From NCBI RefSeq assembly GCF_023276655.1, contig NZ_JALGRK010000001.1, positions 62,001 to 126,000 on the forward strand: a stretch of DNA of 64,000 nucleotides. Reading direction: 5' to 3'. The DNA is from Olsenella intestinalis. Lineage in GTDB: Bacteria; Actinomycetota; Coriobacteriia; Coriobacteriales; Atopobiaceae. Made by a program: the position numbers and the translations under genes. Below the pieces are notes generated by a model, which searched no databases, had not been told where the DNA came from, and saw only the letters and a list, made by a program, of their open reading frames with translations. How positions within the stretch are numbered: position 1 is the stretch's first letter; each line of letters opens with the position of its first letter. Below are positions 36,756-44,118 of the stretch, piece by piece.

Positions 36756-37553
36756 CTAGACGTCGATGAGGCCCAGGCGGACGCAGGCGTTGTAGATGCC
36801 GTCGTGGTCGACGTCGTCGGTGACGAAGCTGGCCATCTCCTTCACCTCGGGGTTCGCGTTGCCGAGCGCGATCGAGGTGCCCACGGCGTCGAGCATGCCG
36901 ATGTCGTTTCCGCCGTCGCCGAACGCGATGGCCTCCTCGGGCGAGATGCCGTACATGTCGAGGACGCGGCGGACGGCGCGGGCCTTGCCGCCGGCGCGCG
37001 GGAAGACGTCGACGAAGTCGGGGCTCCAGCGGGTCATCTTGATGTTGGAGCAGGCGTTGGCAAGAACGTCGGTCTCGCCGGGCGCGAGGTAGGCGTTGAG
37101 CTGGAAGATCTCGTTGTGGAGGGCCTCCTCGATGTCGCCCTCGGGAAACTCGAGGCCGACCGACTGCTCGATGCGGCGGACGCGGTCGTTGTGGCCGCTG
37201 ATGTAGCAGCGCCCGGCCTCCATGAAGAGGCACTCGTAGAGGCCGGCCTTGACCTGCTCGACCACGCGCGCGATGTCGGCGTGGTCCATGGCCTCGCGGA
37301 AGAGGATGTCGTCGCGGCTGAGGATGAACTGGCCGTTGAAGAGGATGAAGGCCTCGAGGTTGTCGATGGGGATCTCGTCGACCTGGTAGGGCGGGCGGCC
37401 CGTGGCGAGGAAGCACTTGACCCCGTTGCGCTTGAGCTCCGAGAGGGCGATCTGCGCGGAGTCGGGGATGCGGTGGCTGGTGAACGAGAGGAGGGTGCCG
37501 TCGGCGTCGAAGAAGGCCGCCTTGACCTTGTGACCGGCGTTCCATTGCGGCAT
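36756..37553 (-). CDS. Cof-type HAD-superfamily phosphatase
   Basis: A 265-aa haloacid-dehalogenase family phosphatase. Motif I is FFDADGTLLSF with nucleophilic Asp, motif II FLATGRPP, and motif IV FGDGGNDIGML; a C2-type cap lies between. Such enzymes remove phosphate from sugar phosphates or flavin/PLP intermediates. ATG 37553 lacks a strong ribosome binding site, so the start is less certain. Confidence 0.85.
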   Translation of the reverse strand: MPQWNAGHKVKAAFFDADGTLLSFTSHRIPDSAQIALSELKRNGVKCFLATGRPPYQVDEIPIDNLEAFILFNGQFILSRDDILFREAMDHADIARVVEQVKAGLYECLFMEAGRCYISGHNDRVRRIEQSVGLEFPEGDIEEALHNEIFQLNAYLAPGETDVLANACSNIKMTRWSPDFVDVFPRAGGKARAVRRVLDMYGISPEEAIAFGDGGNDIGMLDAVGTSIALGNANPEVKEMASFVTDDVDHDGIYNACVRLGLIDV

Positions 37554-37641
37554 GCGGACTCGATTCTGGTCGAGACGCGGGGGCGGCGCGGATCGCATGC
37601 GCGGCGCGGGCGGGCGCCCCTCGCGCGGGATGGCTGAAGTC

Positions 37642-37730
37642 GATTGGAGCCGCCTCTTATGAAAGCCGTGAGTTAGGCCGGGTCACGAGGATCCGGATTA
37701 TCACATTCACAGTGCTGGTCGGCTCCAATC
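37642..37730. other. Stem-closed 89-nt sequence, possible structured RNA
   Basis: GATTGGAGCCG at 37642-37652 is perfectly complementary to CGGCTCCAATC at 37720-37730, enclosing 67 nt with smaller possible stems (CCGG...CCGG, GTGA...TCAC). It lies about 90 bp upstream of the Cof phosphatase start (minus strand). It matches no riboswitch class I know. It could be a leader RNA, a terminator pair or a small transposable remnant. Confidence 0.45.
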
Positions 37731-37794
37731 ACGGGATATCGTACCAGTGCCGGCGCGGGAATGCACGCGCGGGGGTGGCGGAGGGGCTGGGTGG

Positions 37795-37956
37795 CGAAGC
37801 ACGAAGCACGTGGCGAAGCACGTAGGCACAGTCGTCTGACAAAGTAGGAGCCCCGAGGTGCGTCGACACCCGAGGCTCTGAAAAAGGTGGCGCCGCCTAG
37901 GCGTAGACGTAGGCTGCCGCCGGCTTCATGGTCGCACCTTCCGGCGACGCAATCAA
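37795..37956 (+). pseudogene. Decayed second copy of the small-toxin/antisense-RNA locus
   Basis: Only the 3' end of the small ORF remains (reading ...EARRHSRLTK-stop, against ARRPRHLT-stop in the intact copy). It is followed by the same hairpin (37848-37878), the same GCCTA...TAGGC stem and the same minus-strand promoter layout (TTGATT, 17 bp, GACCAT, at 37928-37956). The hairpin pair GATG/CATC of the intact copy is GGTG/CACC here, a compensatory change that supports RNA structure. Confidence 0.5.
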
Positions 37957-38174
37957 CTTCGCGACGCCCACCGCGCCGCGAAAGGCGCTAACGAGACGCG
38001 TCGGGGAGGCGGCGAGCGGAGGGTGTGTCTGAGAGTGATTTAACTGGCCTTATCCTGTCATACCCTCCCCCATCAGGCTCGAATTGGTGCGATTGTCCTG
38101 TCTGGCCCTTATCTGGCCCAGAAATATATAGCCTGACCTGCAAAAAGTTCTAGATGACGCATGCCCGGAAGGTG

Positions 38175-38206
38175 CCGTCGACCTATACTCGCGCATAGGT
38201 CGACGG
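38175..38206 (+). promoter_or_regulatory. 5' UTR stem-loop of the small toxin-like mRNA
   Basis: CCGTCGACCTAT and ATAGGTCGACGG form a perfect 12-bp stem with an 8-nt loop, 45 bp before the small ORF. The 9-mer GCCGTCGAC in its 5' arm recurs at 38461-38469. The nearby GGCGACGCC (38223-38231, just before the SD) is complementary to GGCGTCGCC at 38434-38442 in the 3' UTR. Confidence 0.6.
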
Positions 38207-38251
38207 TCGGCCTCACGTGCAGGGCGACGCCTTCGAAGGGAGGTGTTGCCT

Positions 38252-38389
38252 ATGAGCATTCTCACCATCGTGTTAGAAACGATCATCGGGCTCGTCAGGC
38301 TCCTAAGAGCGCTCGTCGAGCTCGAGACCGCGAGAAGCAGGAGGGAGGAGTGCCATTCCGAGGCACGTAGGCCCAGACACCTTACTTGA
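38252..38389 (+). CDS. Small hydrophobic peptide, candidate type I toxin
   Basis: A 45-aa peptide: a hydrophobic helix (MSILTIVLETIIGLVRLL) followed by a strongly charged tail (ETARSRREE, ending RRPRHLT). ATG 38252 lies 8 nt after AAGGGAGG. A hairpin follows the stop within 4 bp and a promoter facing it lies at 38473-38501 on the other strand. The peptide has the length and layout of Fst/Ldr-like membrane toxins, but I see no sequence identity to a named family. A decayed copy lies 0.4 kb to the left. Interpretation as a toxin is inference from architecture. Confidence 0.5.
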   Translation: MSILTIVLETIIGLVRLLRALVELETARSRREECHSEARRPRHLT

Positions 38390-38392
38390 TAC

Positions 38393-38422
38393 GAGCCTCT
38401 GATGCGGGAACATCCGAGGCTC
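38393..38422. terminator. Bidirectional hairpin of small toxin-like locus
   Basis: GAGCCTC at 38393-38399 pairs with GAGGCTC at 38416-38422, with an inner GATG/CATC stem. It would end both the small-ORF message and the convergent antisense RNA. T-tracts are poor on both sides. Confidence 0.5.
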
Positions 38423-38467
38423 TAGAAAGTAACGGCGTCGCCTAACCACCGTCGTAGGCCGCCGTCG
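38393..38467 (-). ncRNA. Candidate antisense RNA antitoxin
   Basis: Predicted to start near 38466 from the promoter at 38473-38501 and to run into the shared hairpin. It contains a GCCTA/TAGGC stem conserved in the decayed copy. Its 5' end begins in or next to the complement of the direct repeat GCCGTCGAC, which also occurs in the toxin 5' UTR, so it could base-pair there as in par/Fst systems. Prediction only. Confidence 0.4.
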
Positions 38468-38472
38468 ACTCA

Positions 38473-38501
38473 ATAATCGCACCTACGGGGGCGCAAGTCA
38501 A
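38473..38501 (-). promoter_or_regulatory. Promoter facing the small toxin-like ORF
   Basis: On the minus strand: TTGACT (-35), 17 bp, GATTAT (-10). Spacing is ideal and both boxes are near consensus; the decayed copy keeps the same layout. Confidence 0.6.
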
Positions 38502-38513
38502 TCGGCACATGCC

Positions 38514-38717
38514 CTAGTGCTTGTTCCGTCCAGCATTGAGAAGGTAGAGCTGGTGCAGGCCGCGCAGGGTGAGCGTGTCGTCCACCTGAGCCTCATGCTC
38601 GAGCAGCGCGGCAAGCTCTGCGGCACCCGTGCCCGTCACGACGACCGGGACCGCATGGCCGCACTCGCGCTCGACGCGTGCGAGCAGGCCGTCGACACGG
38701 GCGGCCTCGCCGAGGAC
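38514..38717 (-). pseudogene. Detached 3' fragment of coaX
   Basis: From about 38542 to 38715 the sequence is about 96% identical to the 3' part of the intact coaX gene (43127-43300). The fragment reads LHQLYLLNAGRNKH-stop, while the intact gene now ends LHQLYLHNVRHGSRYLL. Sequence left of the fragment is host-like and to the right is AT-richer, so this looks like the displaced original gene end after an insertion at coaX. Confidence 0.75.
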
Positions 38718-39033
38718 GATAACAAATTCAATCTTTCTGTCATACGGAGCAGAAATGAGTCAAGCAGGCCTAGTACACTGTGTAGACAATCAAAGACAAC
38801 GTGCAAATGGCAGGCTTGACAAACCAAGAATTCTCAAACGACCGAATACGGCAAAACGAATAGTATCTCACGTAATTTTTGTTACGTGACGATCGCGCGC
38901 AGGCCGTCACGATAGAGAAAGCTGAGGAGCCCCGACCCCACGTAGGCCTAGGCCATAACCGTTCTTCAGAGCACCGGTAATCCACTCCGACAATTCAATT
39001 GACATCCTCAAGGAATGAAGGCAAGGGATTCGC
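38718..39033. other. AT-rich left edge of islet, no gene
   Basis: About 315 bp of clearly lower GC than the host. It includes an inverted repeat TCACGTAA...TTACGTGA (38867-38888) around TTTTTG, and the promoter region of the interrupted J-domain gene. No coding frame is supported. Confidence 0.5.
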
Positions 39034-39072
39034 ATGGCAAACCATATGGATAAAGCTAGAGCAGAACAGATT
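39034..39072 (+). pseudogene. 5' fragment of J-domain protein gene interrupted by IS21
   Basis: ATG 39034, after AAGGGATTCGC, starts the first 13 codons (MANHMDKARAEQI). The frame is cut at 39072 by the IS21-family element. Its last four bases, GATT, are repeated right after the element, and joining the two sides continues in frame as AEQILGLSAATYRKGY. Confidence 0.8.
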
Positions 39073-39220
39073 TGTTGACGTCGGCTTAAATCAACCAACT
39101 AGCGTCGGGCGTTTCCAACCAAATTGAGTCGGGCGAAATCAACCAACCACATCCCAGCTCTCCTCGCGTCGTCGTATCTAGTTTGCATCACGCCGGCGAT
39201 CGCATCGTGTTTACTGTGGA

Positions 39221-40054
39221 CTACGCAGTCGCGTCTCGCATGCCTCTTTGCTTCGTGGCCGACGGCACGGCCTCGACGGAAAACGTGTCGAGCTCACGCC
39301 CGCGGTAGCTCGGGCCTCGCATCATGAACACCGAGGCCTTGTCGAACACGCGGTCCAGGGCGCACAGGAGCGTGTCGTCGCCCTCGAAGAACTCGTGCCA
39401 GTCGCTGGCGACGGCGTTGCTGGTGAGAATCATGGTGTTGGGCCCCTCCTTCTCGTAGCGCCGGTCGATGACGTCAAAGAGCAGGTCCGTGCACTCTCGG
39501 TCGAACTTCCTCCTGCCGACCTCGTCTATGATCAGGCACGACGGCTTCACCAGTGTGTTCACCATGCGCGACGCGTTGCTCCTCTTTATGGCCGACGAGA
39601 TCTTGTCCGCGAGCTCGCTGGCCTTGACGTAGTAGGTCTTGAGGCCCCTGAGGCAGCACTCGCGCCCGTAGGCCTGGGCAAGGTGCGTCTTCCCGATTCC
39701 CCCAGGTCCGATGAACGCTATGTTGCGACCCGCGTAGAGGTCCGAGAGGGCCGACAGCTCCGCGAGCGCGCACGCGTCGCGGCCCTGAATGCGCCCGAAG
39801 TCGAAGTTGTCGAAGGTTTTGGGCTCCTTGCTCGGCAGCCTGCTCAGCCGCAGGAGGGTCTCGACCGTGGAGCGCCTCCGCTTCTCGGCGAGGTAGCCGA
39901 ACACCGTCGCGATGGCCTCGACCTCCCTTTCTCGCATGTCGTTGTCCGACGCCAGGCTGGCCAGCTCCTCCGGCCCGATCCTGATCCTCAGCTCCCCGGC
40001 GGCGGCGCACGCGCGCTCGAACGGGGTTGAGCCTTCCGATGCCCGTGCCGCCAC
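39221..40054 (-). CDS. istB: IS21 transposition helper ATPase IstB
   Basis: A 277-aa AAA+ ATPase that assists IstA in target choice and transposition. Walker A is GPGGIGKTHLA and Walker B CLIIDEVGRRKF, in the DnaC/IstB family. GTG 40054 is used, with GGGAGG overlapping the istA end; it begins 2 bp after the istA stop. The open frame extending upstream is a shadow of istA. Confidence 0.9.
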   Translation of the reverse strand: MAARASEGSTPFERACAAAGELRIRIGPEELASLASDNDMREREVEAIATVFGYLAEKRRRSTVETLLRLSRLPSKEPKTFDNFDFGRIQGRDACALAELSALSDLYAGRNIAFIGPGGIGKTHLAQAYGRECCLRGLKTYYVKASELADKISSAIKRSNASRMVNTLVKPSCLIIDEVGRRKFDRECTDLLFDVIDRRYEKEGPNTMILTSNAVASDWHEFFEGDDTLLCALDRVFDKASVFMMRGPSYRGRELDTFSVEAVPSATKQRGMRDATA

Positions 40055-40056
40055 CG

Positions 40057-41361
40057 CTACATCACCTCCCTGGAGAAGTCGAACTTGGCGAACGCGGTGT
40101 CCGCCCTCGGCTTGGCCCTCGTCACCGTCGTCGTGACCTCTTGGCTCGGGGACTCCTCCGGCTGCGAGTCGGGCCACTGGCCATCGCACCACGAGTCGGC
40201 TCGGGACCTGTCGACCTCGTGGCAGACCAGCTCGCGGGAGAGGTCCTCCGAGTAGATGTGGAGGGTGCCGCCCTCGCGGCTCACCCGGCACGTGCTGCCG
40301 GAGTACCAGTACGGGACGCCGTACCTTCCGCCCTCGAAGCTGACGAAGCCGTCGAACGAGATCCTCCTCAACGGGCAGAGGTACCGCTCCGCGGCCGCGG
40401 GATCCCTCACCTCGCGGGCGTGGGCGGAGCAGAGGCGGCTGTGAACCTCGGCCGGGACATGGCCGGCCGACCTTCGGTACCTGCCGGCCTGCGCGTCGCA
40501 CCAATCCAGGGCGTCCCTGTTGAGCGATTCGAGGTCCTCAAACGTCCTGCCCGCGAGGAAGCTCTCCTTCACGAAGCGCACGAGCCTTTCGACCTTGCCC
40601 TTGGTGAACGGGTGCCTTGGCTTGCATAGCCTGGTCGTGAAGCCGACGCTGTCCATGAACGCCTCGTACTCGCCGTTCCACACCGGCCTGCCCTCCGCGT
40701 CCCTGCGGCTCACGACGCTCTTCATGTTGTCGGTCAGGACCCCGTCGGGCACCCCGAGGCGCCCGAACGCGTGGAGCATGCCGATGAACAGGTTCTCCTG
40801 GCGCGCGTTGGGGAAGAACTCGACGTAGGGCGTCCCGCAGTGGTGGCACACCATTGCGAAGCACGCGACCCTGTACCTGCGGCCCGCCCAGTCCTCGACG
40901 TTCGCGAACCCCCAGTCCATCGGGTAGGATTCGGCCGGTCCGGACCGAAACCGCTGGCCGCTCCCTCGCTGGGGGCCGGTCGCCCGCCGCTTGGCGGGAA
41001 CGAGGTCGGCGTGGTCTGCCATGTAGACCTTGACGGTGGTGAGGCCGCCCTCGTACCCCTGCTCCAGCAGTCGCTCGTAGACGACTTGCGAGTTGGTGAC
41101 GCCCTTGCGAAGCTGGTCGTCGACAAAACCGGTGTGGCCGCTGAGCACGGTGCTGCCGGCCTTCATCCCAAGTCGGCCGTGGGGCTTCACCCTGAAGCCG
41201 TTGGCCTTGATGGTCCTGGCCCTCTGCCTCGTGAGCCCGGTCCTGCGGCAGAACTCCGCTAGGTTGCACTCCTGCGGGTCGAAGTCTCCGGTCGACTCGG
41301 CCTCCATGGAGGCGAGGGCCTTATCTATAATCTCCTGTAGGCCATCGAACTTGCTATCCAT
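40057..41361 (-). CDS. istA: IS21-family transposase IstA
   Basis: A 434-aa DDE transposase. An N-terminal helix-turn-helix region (LAEFCRRTGLTRQRARTIK) precedes the RNase H-like core with catalytic Asp in PMDWGFANVEDW, Asp in LTDNMKSVV and Glu in GKVERLVRFVKE. Length is normal and there are no frameshifts, so the element may be active. Confidence 0.92.
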   Translation of the reverse strand: MDSKFDGLQEIIDKALASMEAESTGDFDPQECNLAEFCRRTGLTRQRARTIKANGFRVKPHGRLGMKAGSTVLSGHTGFVDDQLRKGVTNSQVVYERLLEQGYEGGLTTVKVYMADHADLVPAKRRATGPQRGSGQRFRSGPAESYPMDWGFANVEDWAGRRYRVACFAMVCHHCGTPYVEFFPNARQENLFIGMLHAFGRLGVPDGVLTDNMKSVVSRRDAEGRPVWNGEYEAFMDSVGFTTRLCKPRHPFTKGKVERLVRFVKESFLAGRTFEDLESLNRDALDWCDAQAGRYRRSAGHVPAEVHSRLCSAHAREVRDPAAAERYLCPLRRISFDGFVSFEGGRYGVPYWYSGSTCRVSREGGTLHIYSEDLSRELVCHEVDRSRADSWCDGQWPDSQPEESPSQEVTTTVTRAKPRADTAFAKFDFSREVM

Positions 41362-41520
41362 TCATCTGTCCTCCTAACGCCGGCGTGATGCAGCACCAGC
41401 ATAGGAGACGCGGGCAGGTTCGATGGCCTGCCTTCGATGGAGGGGTCTGGTTGATTATGTTTGACTCGGATTGGTTGATTAAGTCCGACGATTAAGGGTT
41501 GATTTAAGCCGACGCTAACA

Positions 41521-42412
41521 GATTCTAGGATTGAGCGCTGCGACATACCGCAAGGGATATACCCTCGCAATTGCGAAACGTGCCCGCAACGAGCAACTGA
41601 AGTCCGTTCATCCCGATCGTGCCGGAACCGAAGCGGAGGATATCGCTAAAGAAGTAAACGCCGCGCTTGATTACCTTAATAAACTGTTTCAGGATTCTGG
41701 GGAGGAGAGATTCATCCCCGAGGGTTTGTATGAAAATCCTGCCGAAGAGGACACGTTCGAAAAAGATTCAGCCGAATCGAACACAGTTGATAATGGCGAG
41801 GCCGCTGAACCAGAAGGTGACGAGGCAGACGCCGGCGACTATGAACATGAAGCTCCGCAAGCTCAAGAGGAGCAACCGCGTCCAGGATGCATCAAACGCG
41901 TCCTTGCCGCAGTAGCCACAATCGTCGTGCTGCTCTTGTTCGTAGAAGGCATCTTAACAATTGGTTGCAGCGCCATCCGCTTCTTCAGACAGCAAGACAT
42001 TGGCGCAGACTCCATCTCCAACCTCCCTGGAACGTACCAACAATCTTCCTTTAGTAATTCCACTGGACTCTGTCTAACTTCCTTAAATGTGACATCAGCT
42101 GACGCATCCACTGGAAGAATCAGCTTCGATTACGTCGCTACCGAATCCACAGTCTCTGGCATAAACGGCGCATCGTTCTCTGGAACCATAAACTGCGCAC
42201 CAAGCGATAAGGCAACCTCGCACGGCAAAGAACTCGTGATCACTGGCGACGGTACTTCCAGCGCCTACGAGAACGCATCCGCAAAGTTCGAAGGTAGCGT
42301 CACCATCGAAGGAGATACGCCTCTTATCAACGGAAAACTTACTGTTGATACCACTTTCCACGACGTAGCAACTCAGGAAAAGGTCAGCGTATCCGCGTCG
42401 AAAACGCAGTAA
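41521..42412 (+). pseudogene. 3' part of interrupted J-domain membrane protein gene
   Basis: Continues the frame begun at 39034 and encodes about 295 residues. The start is a J-like domain: helix II AYRKGYTLAIAKRARNEQL, the diagnostic HPD (SVHPDRAG), then helix III KEVNAALDYLNKLF. An acidic linker, a transmembrane helix (about 125-147) and a beta-rich extracytoplasmic domain follow. A TTG at 41531 could give a shorter product, but without helix I. The C-terminal domain resembles that of the next gene. Confidence 0.75.
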
Positions 42413-42442
42413 AGAGACCATGCAACAATCGGAGTGATACTG

Positions 42443-42973
42443 ATGGAAGAGAACAAAAAGAAAACGCCCGGCTGCTTACTTTTCTTAGGCGTGTTATTCC
42501 TAATCGGCATTATCACATTTACGGCGTTGAGCATCTTGCCACTGATTCGTGAGCGCATGACCAAAAAAGCTATCTCACCGAATGACCTAGTCACATTCGA
42601 AGGAAATTATACGGAGCAGGTTGAAAGCTACGTAGCAGGAAAAACAACCTGGCCTTCGCTCACCATCTCATCATTCGATCCGAAGGCGGGTTCCTTCGTT
42701 ATAAACTACGTCACTCAGAAAAACGACAAGGAGATGAACCCAACAGAATCCGTTGAGGGGACCTTTTACTGTGAGATTAACGAGGTGCTTGATAGCTCCT
42801 CAATCAACGCACACTTCAGGGCAGTCGGCGAGGATAACAAATCTTCAGTGGTGTGGGGCAGCGGAACACTGTCCATCGTCAATGGAGTTCCCACTATTCA
42901 GCTTATGATCAAACAATCGAGTCCCGATGACGCACTCCCCTTGGCCTCCGCAACATTTCAGAAAGCGGCATGA
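42443..42973 (+). CDS. Single-pass membrane protein related to the J-domain protein's outer domain
   Basis: A 176-aa protein. A short Lys-rich N-terminus leads to a transmembrane helix (about 10-32), then a beta-rich outer domain with the pattern FEGNY..., SLTISSFDPKAGSFVINYV, GTFYCEI and WGSGTLSIVNGVPTI. The same order of segments (LTSLNVTSADASTGRISFDYV, GTINC, PLINGKLTV) occurs at the end of the upstream J-domain protein, so the two are paralogous in this half. ATG 42443 follows GGAGTGATACTG. AT-richer than the host. Function unknown. Confidence 0.6.
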   Translation: MEENKKKTPGCLLFLGVLFLIGIITFTALSILPLIRERMTKKAISPNDLVTFEGNYTEQVESYVAGKTTWPSLTISSFDPKAGSFVINYVTQKNDKEMNPTESVEGTFYCEINEVLDSSSINAHFRAVGEDNKSSVVWGSGTLSIVNGVPTIQLMIKQSSPDDALPLASATFQKAA

Positions 42974-43068
42974 CAGAAACAGCCCAGCGATTCACTATTC
43001 AAAGAGGTCGTGGCCGTGCCTTACAAAAAGAGAGGTTAACAACTCCTGTCAGAGCCTAAAACGTAATG

Positions 43069-43944
43069 TCACTTGCGTGACGACAAGAGATAACGGGAGC
43101 CGTGCCTGACGTTGTGGAGGTAGAGCTGGTGCAGGCCGCGCAGGGTGAGCGTGTCGTCCACCTGAACCTCATGCTCGAGCAGGGCGGCAAGCTCTGCGGC
43201 ACCCGTGCCTGTCACGACGACCGGGGCCGCATGACCGCACTCGCGCTCGACGCGTGCGAGCAGGCCGTCGACACGGGCGGCCTCGCCGAGCACGACGCCG
43301 GACTGGATTGCCTCGCGGGTGGAGCGGCCGACGACCGACGCCGGCGCGCGCAGCTCGATCTGCGGGAGACGGGCGGCCGCACCGGCCATGGCGCGGGCGC
43401 CGAGCGCGAGGCCCGGCGCGATGATGCCGCCAGCGAAGGCGCCCTCGGCGTCGAGCACCTCTATGTTGAGCGTCGTGCCCAGGTCGATGGCGATGGCGGG
43501 CGCACCATAGCGCTCGCGCAGGGCGATGACGTCGGCGATGCGGTCGCTGCCGAGCTCGGACGGGTCGTTGTAGCGCATCTTGAGGCCGGTCTTGAGGCCG
43601 GGACCCACCGTGAGGGGACGGGTCTGGCAGGCCGTGGCAAGCGCCGCGGCCCAGGCGTCTGAGAGCGAGGGCACGACGCAGGAGAGGATTGCCGCGAGGG
43701 GAGGCTGGGCGAAGGAGGCCGCGCGCTCGGCGGTGAGCTCGCGCTCCTTGGCGACGTCCTGCGCGAGGACGCCGAGCACCTGCGCGATGTGCATGCGCGC
43801 CTCGTCGGGCGTGATGGTCTCGGGTGTGGTGAGCTCCCAGGTGCCGAGCGGCTCGTCGGACGCAGTCGAGTCGGAGGCGAACAGGGCGAAGCGCGTCGTC
43901 GTGTTCCCCACGTCGAGGGCAAGGCAGCACAGTGGTCTGGTCAT
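43069..43944 (-). CDS. coaX: Type III pantothenate kinase
   Basis: A 291-aa kinase for the first step of coenzyme A synthesis. ASKHA-fold motifs: the N-terminal phosphate loop LALDVGNTTTRFALF, the central GSDRIADVIALRERYG and IAIDLGTTLNIEVLD, and the C-terminal VVVTGTGA. The last residues (HNVRHGSRYLLSSRK) differ from the detached fragment at 38514, showing that the 3' end was replaced or extended by an insertion. It is divergent from the OPT transporter. Confidence 0.92.
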   Translation of the reverse strand: MTRPLCCLALDVGNTTTRFALFASDSTASDEPLGTWELTTPETITPDEARMHIAQVLGVLAQDVAKERELTAERAASFAQPPLAAILSCVVPSLSDAWAAALATACQTRPLTVGPGLKTGLKMRYNDPSELGSDRIADVIALRERYGAPAIAIDLGTTLNIEVLDAEGAFAGGIIAPGLALGARAMAGAAARLPQIELRAPASVVGRSTREAIQSGVVLGEAARVDGLLARVERECGHAAPVVVTGTGAAELAALLEHEVQVDDTLTLRGLHQLYLHNVRHGSRYLLSSRK

Positions 43945-44118
43945 GGGTCACGACTCCGTTTCTAAGCTCTTCTCGCCTGGGGATGCCTTGGTGAGGCGTC
44001 TATACTGTACCAAGTCTTCCGCGCTCGTCCGGCGCGGGGGCGTCTGGTAACCCGACTTCCCGGCGCATGCGCGACGCGCGGCCGCCAAGGGGGAGCGGAT
44101 ATACGCAAAGGAGAACAT

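Larger units (their letters stand above)
39073..41520. mobile_element. IS21-family insertion sequence, 2448 bp
   Basis: Complete element with istA and istB. Imperfect terminal inverted repeats start TGTTGACGTCGGCTTAAATC (left, 39073-39096) and end in the complement of TGTTAGCGTCGGCTTAAATC (right, 41497-41520). Each end has further internal copies of a GTCGG...ATCAACCA unit, as expected for multiple transposase sites. The ends are TG...CA. The 4-bp target duplication GATT is at 39069-39072 and 41521-41524. Perfect flanks and intact genes point to a fairly recent insertion. Confidence 0.9.

Noticed and set aside
43102-43662. Plus-strand frame resembling one at 38517-38819
   Set aside because: The similarity is real but comes from the duplicated coaX 3' end read on the wrong strand.
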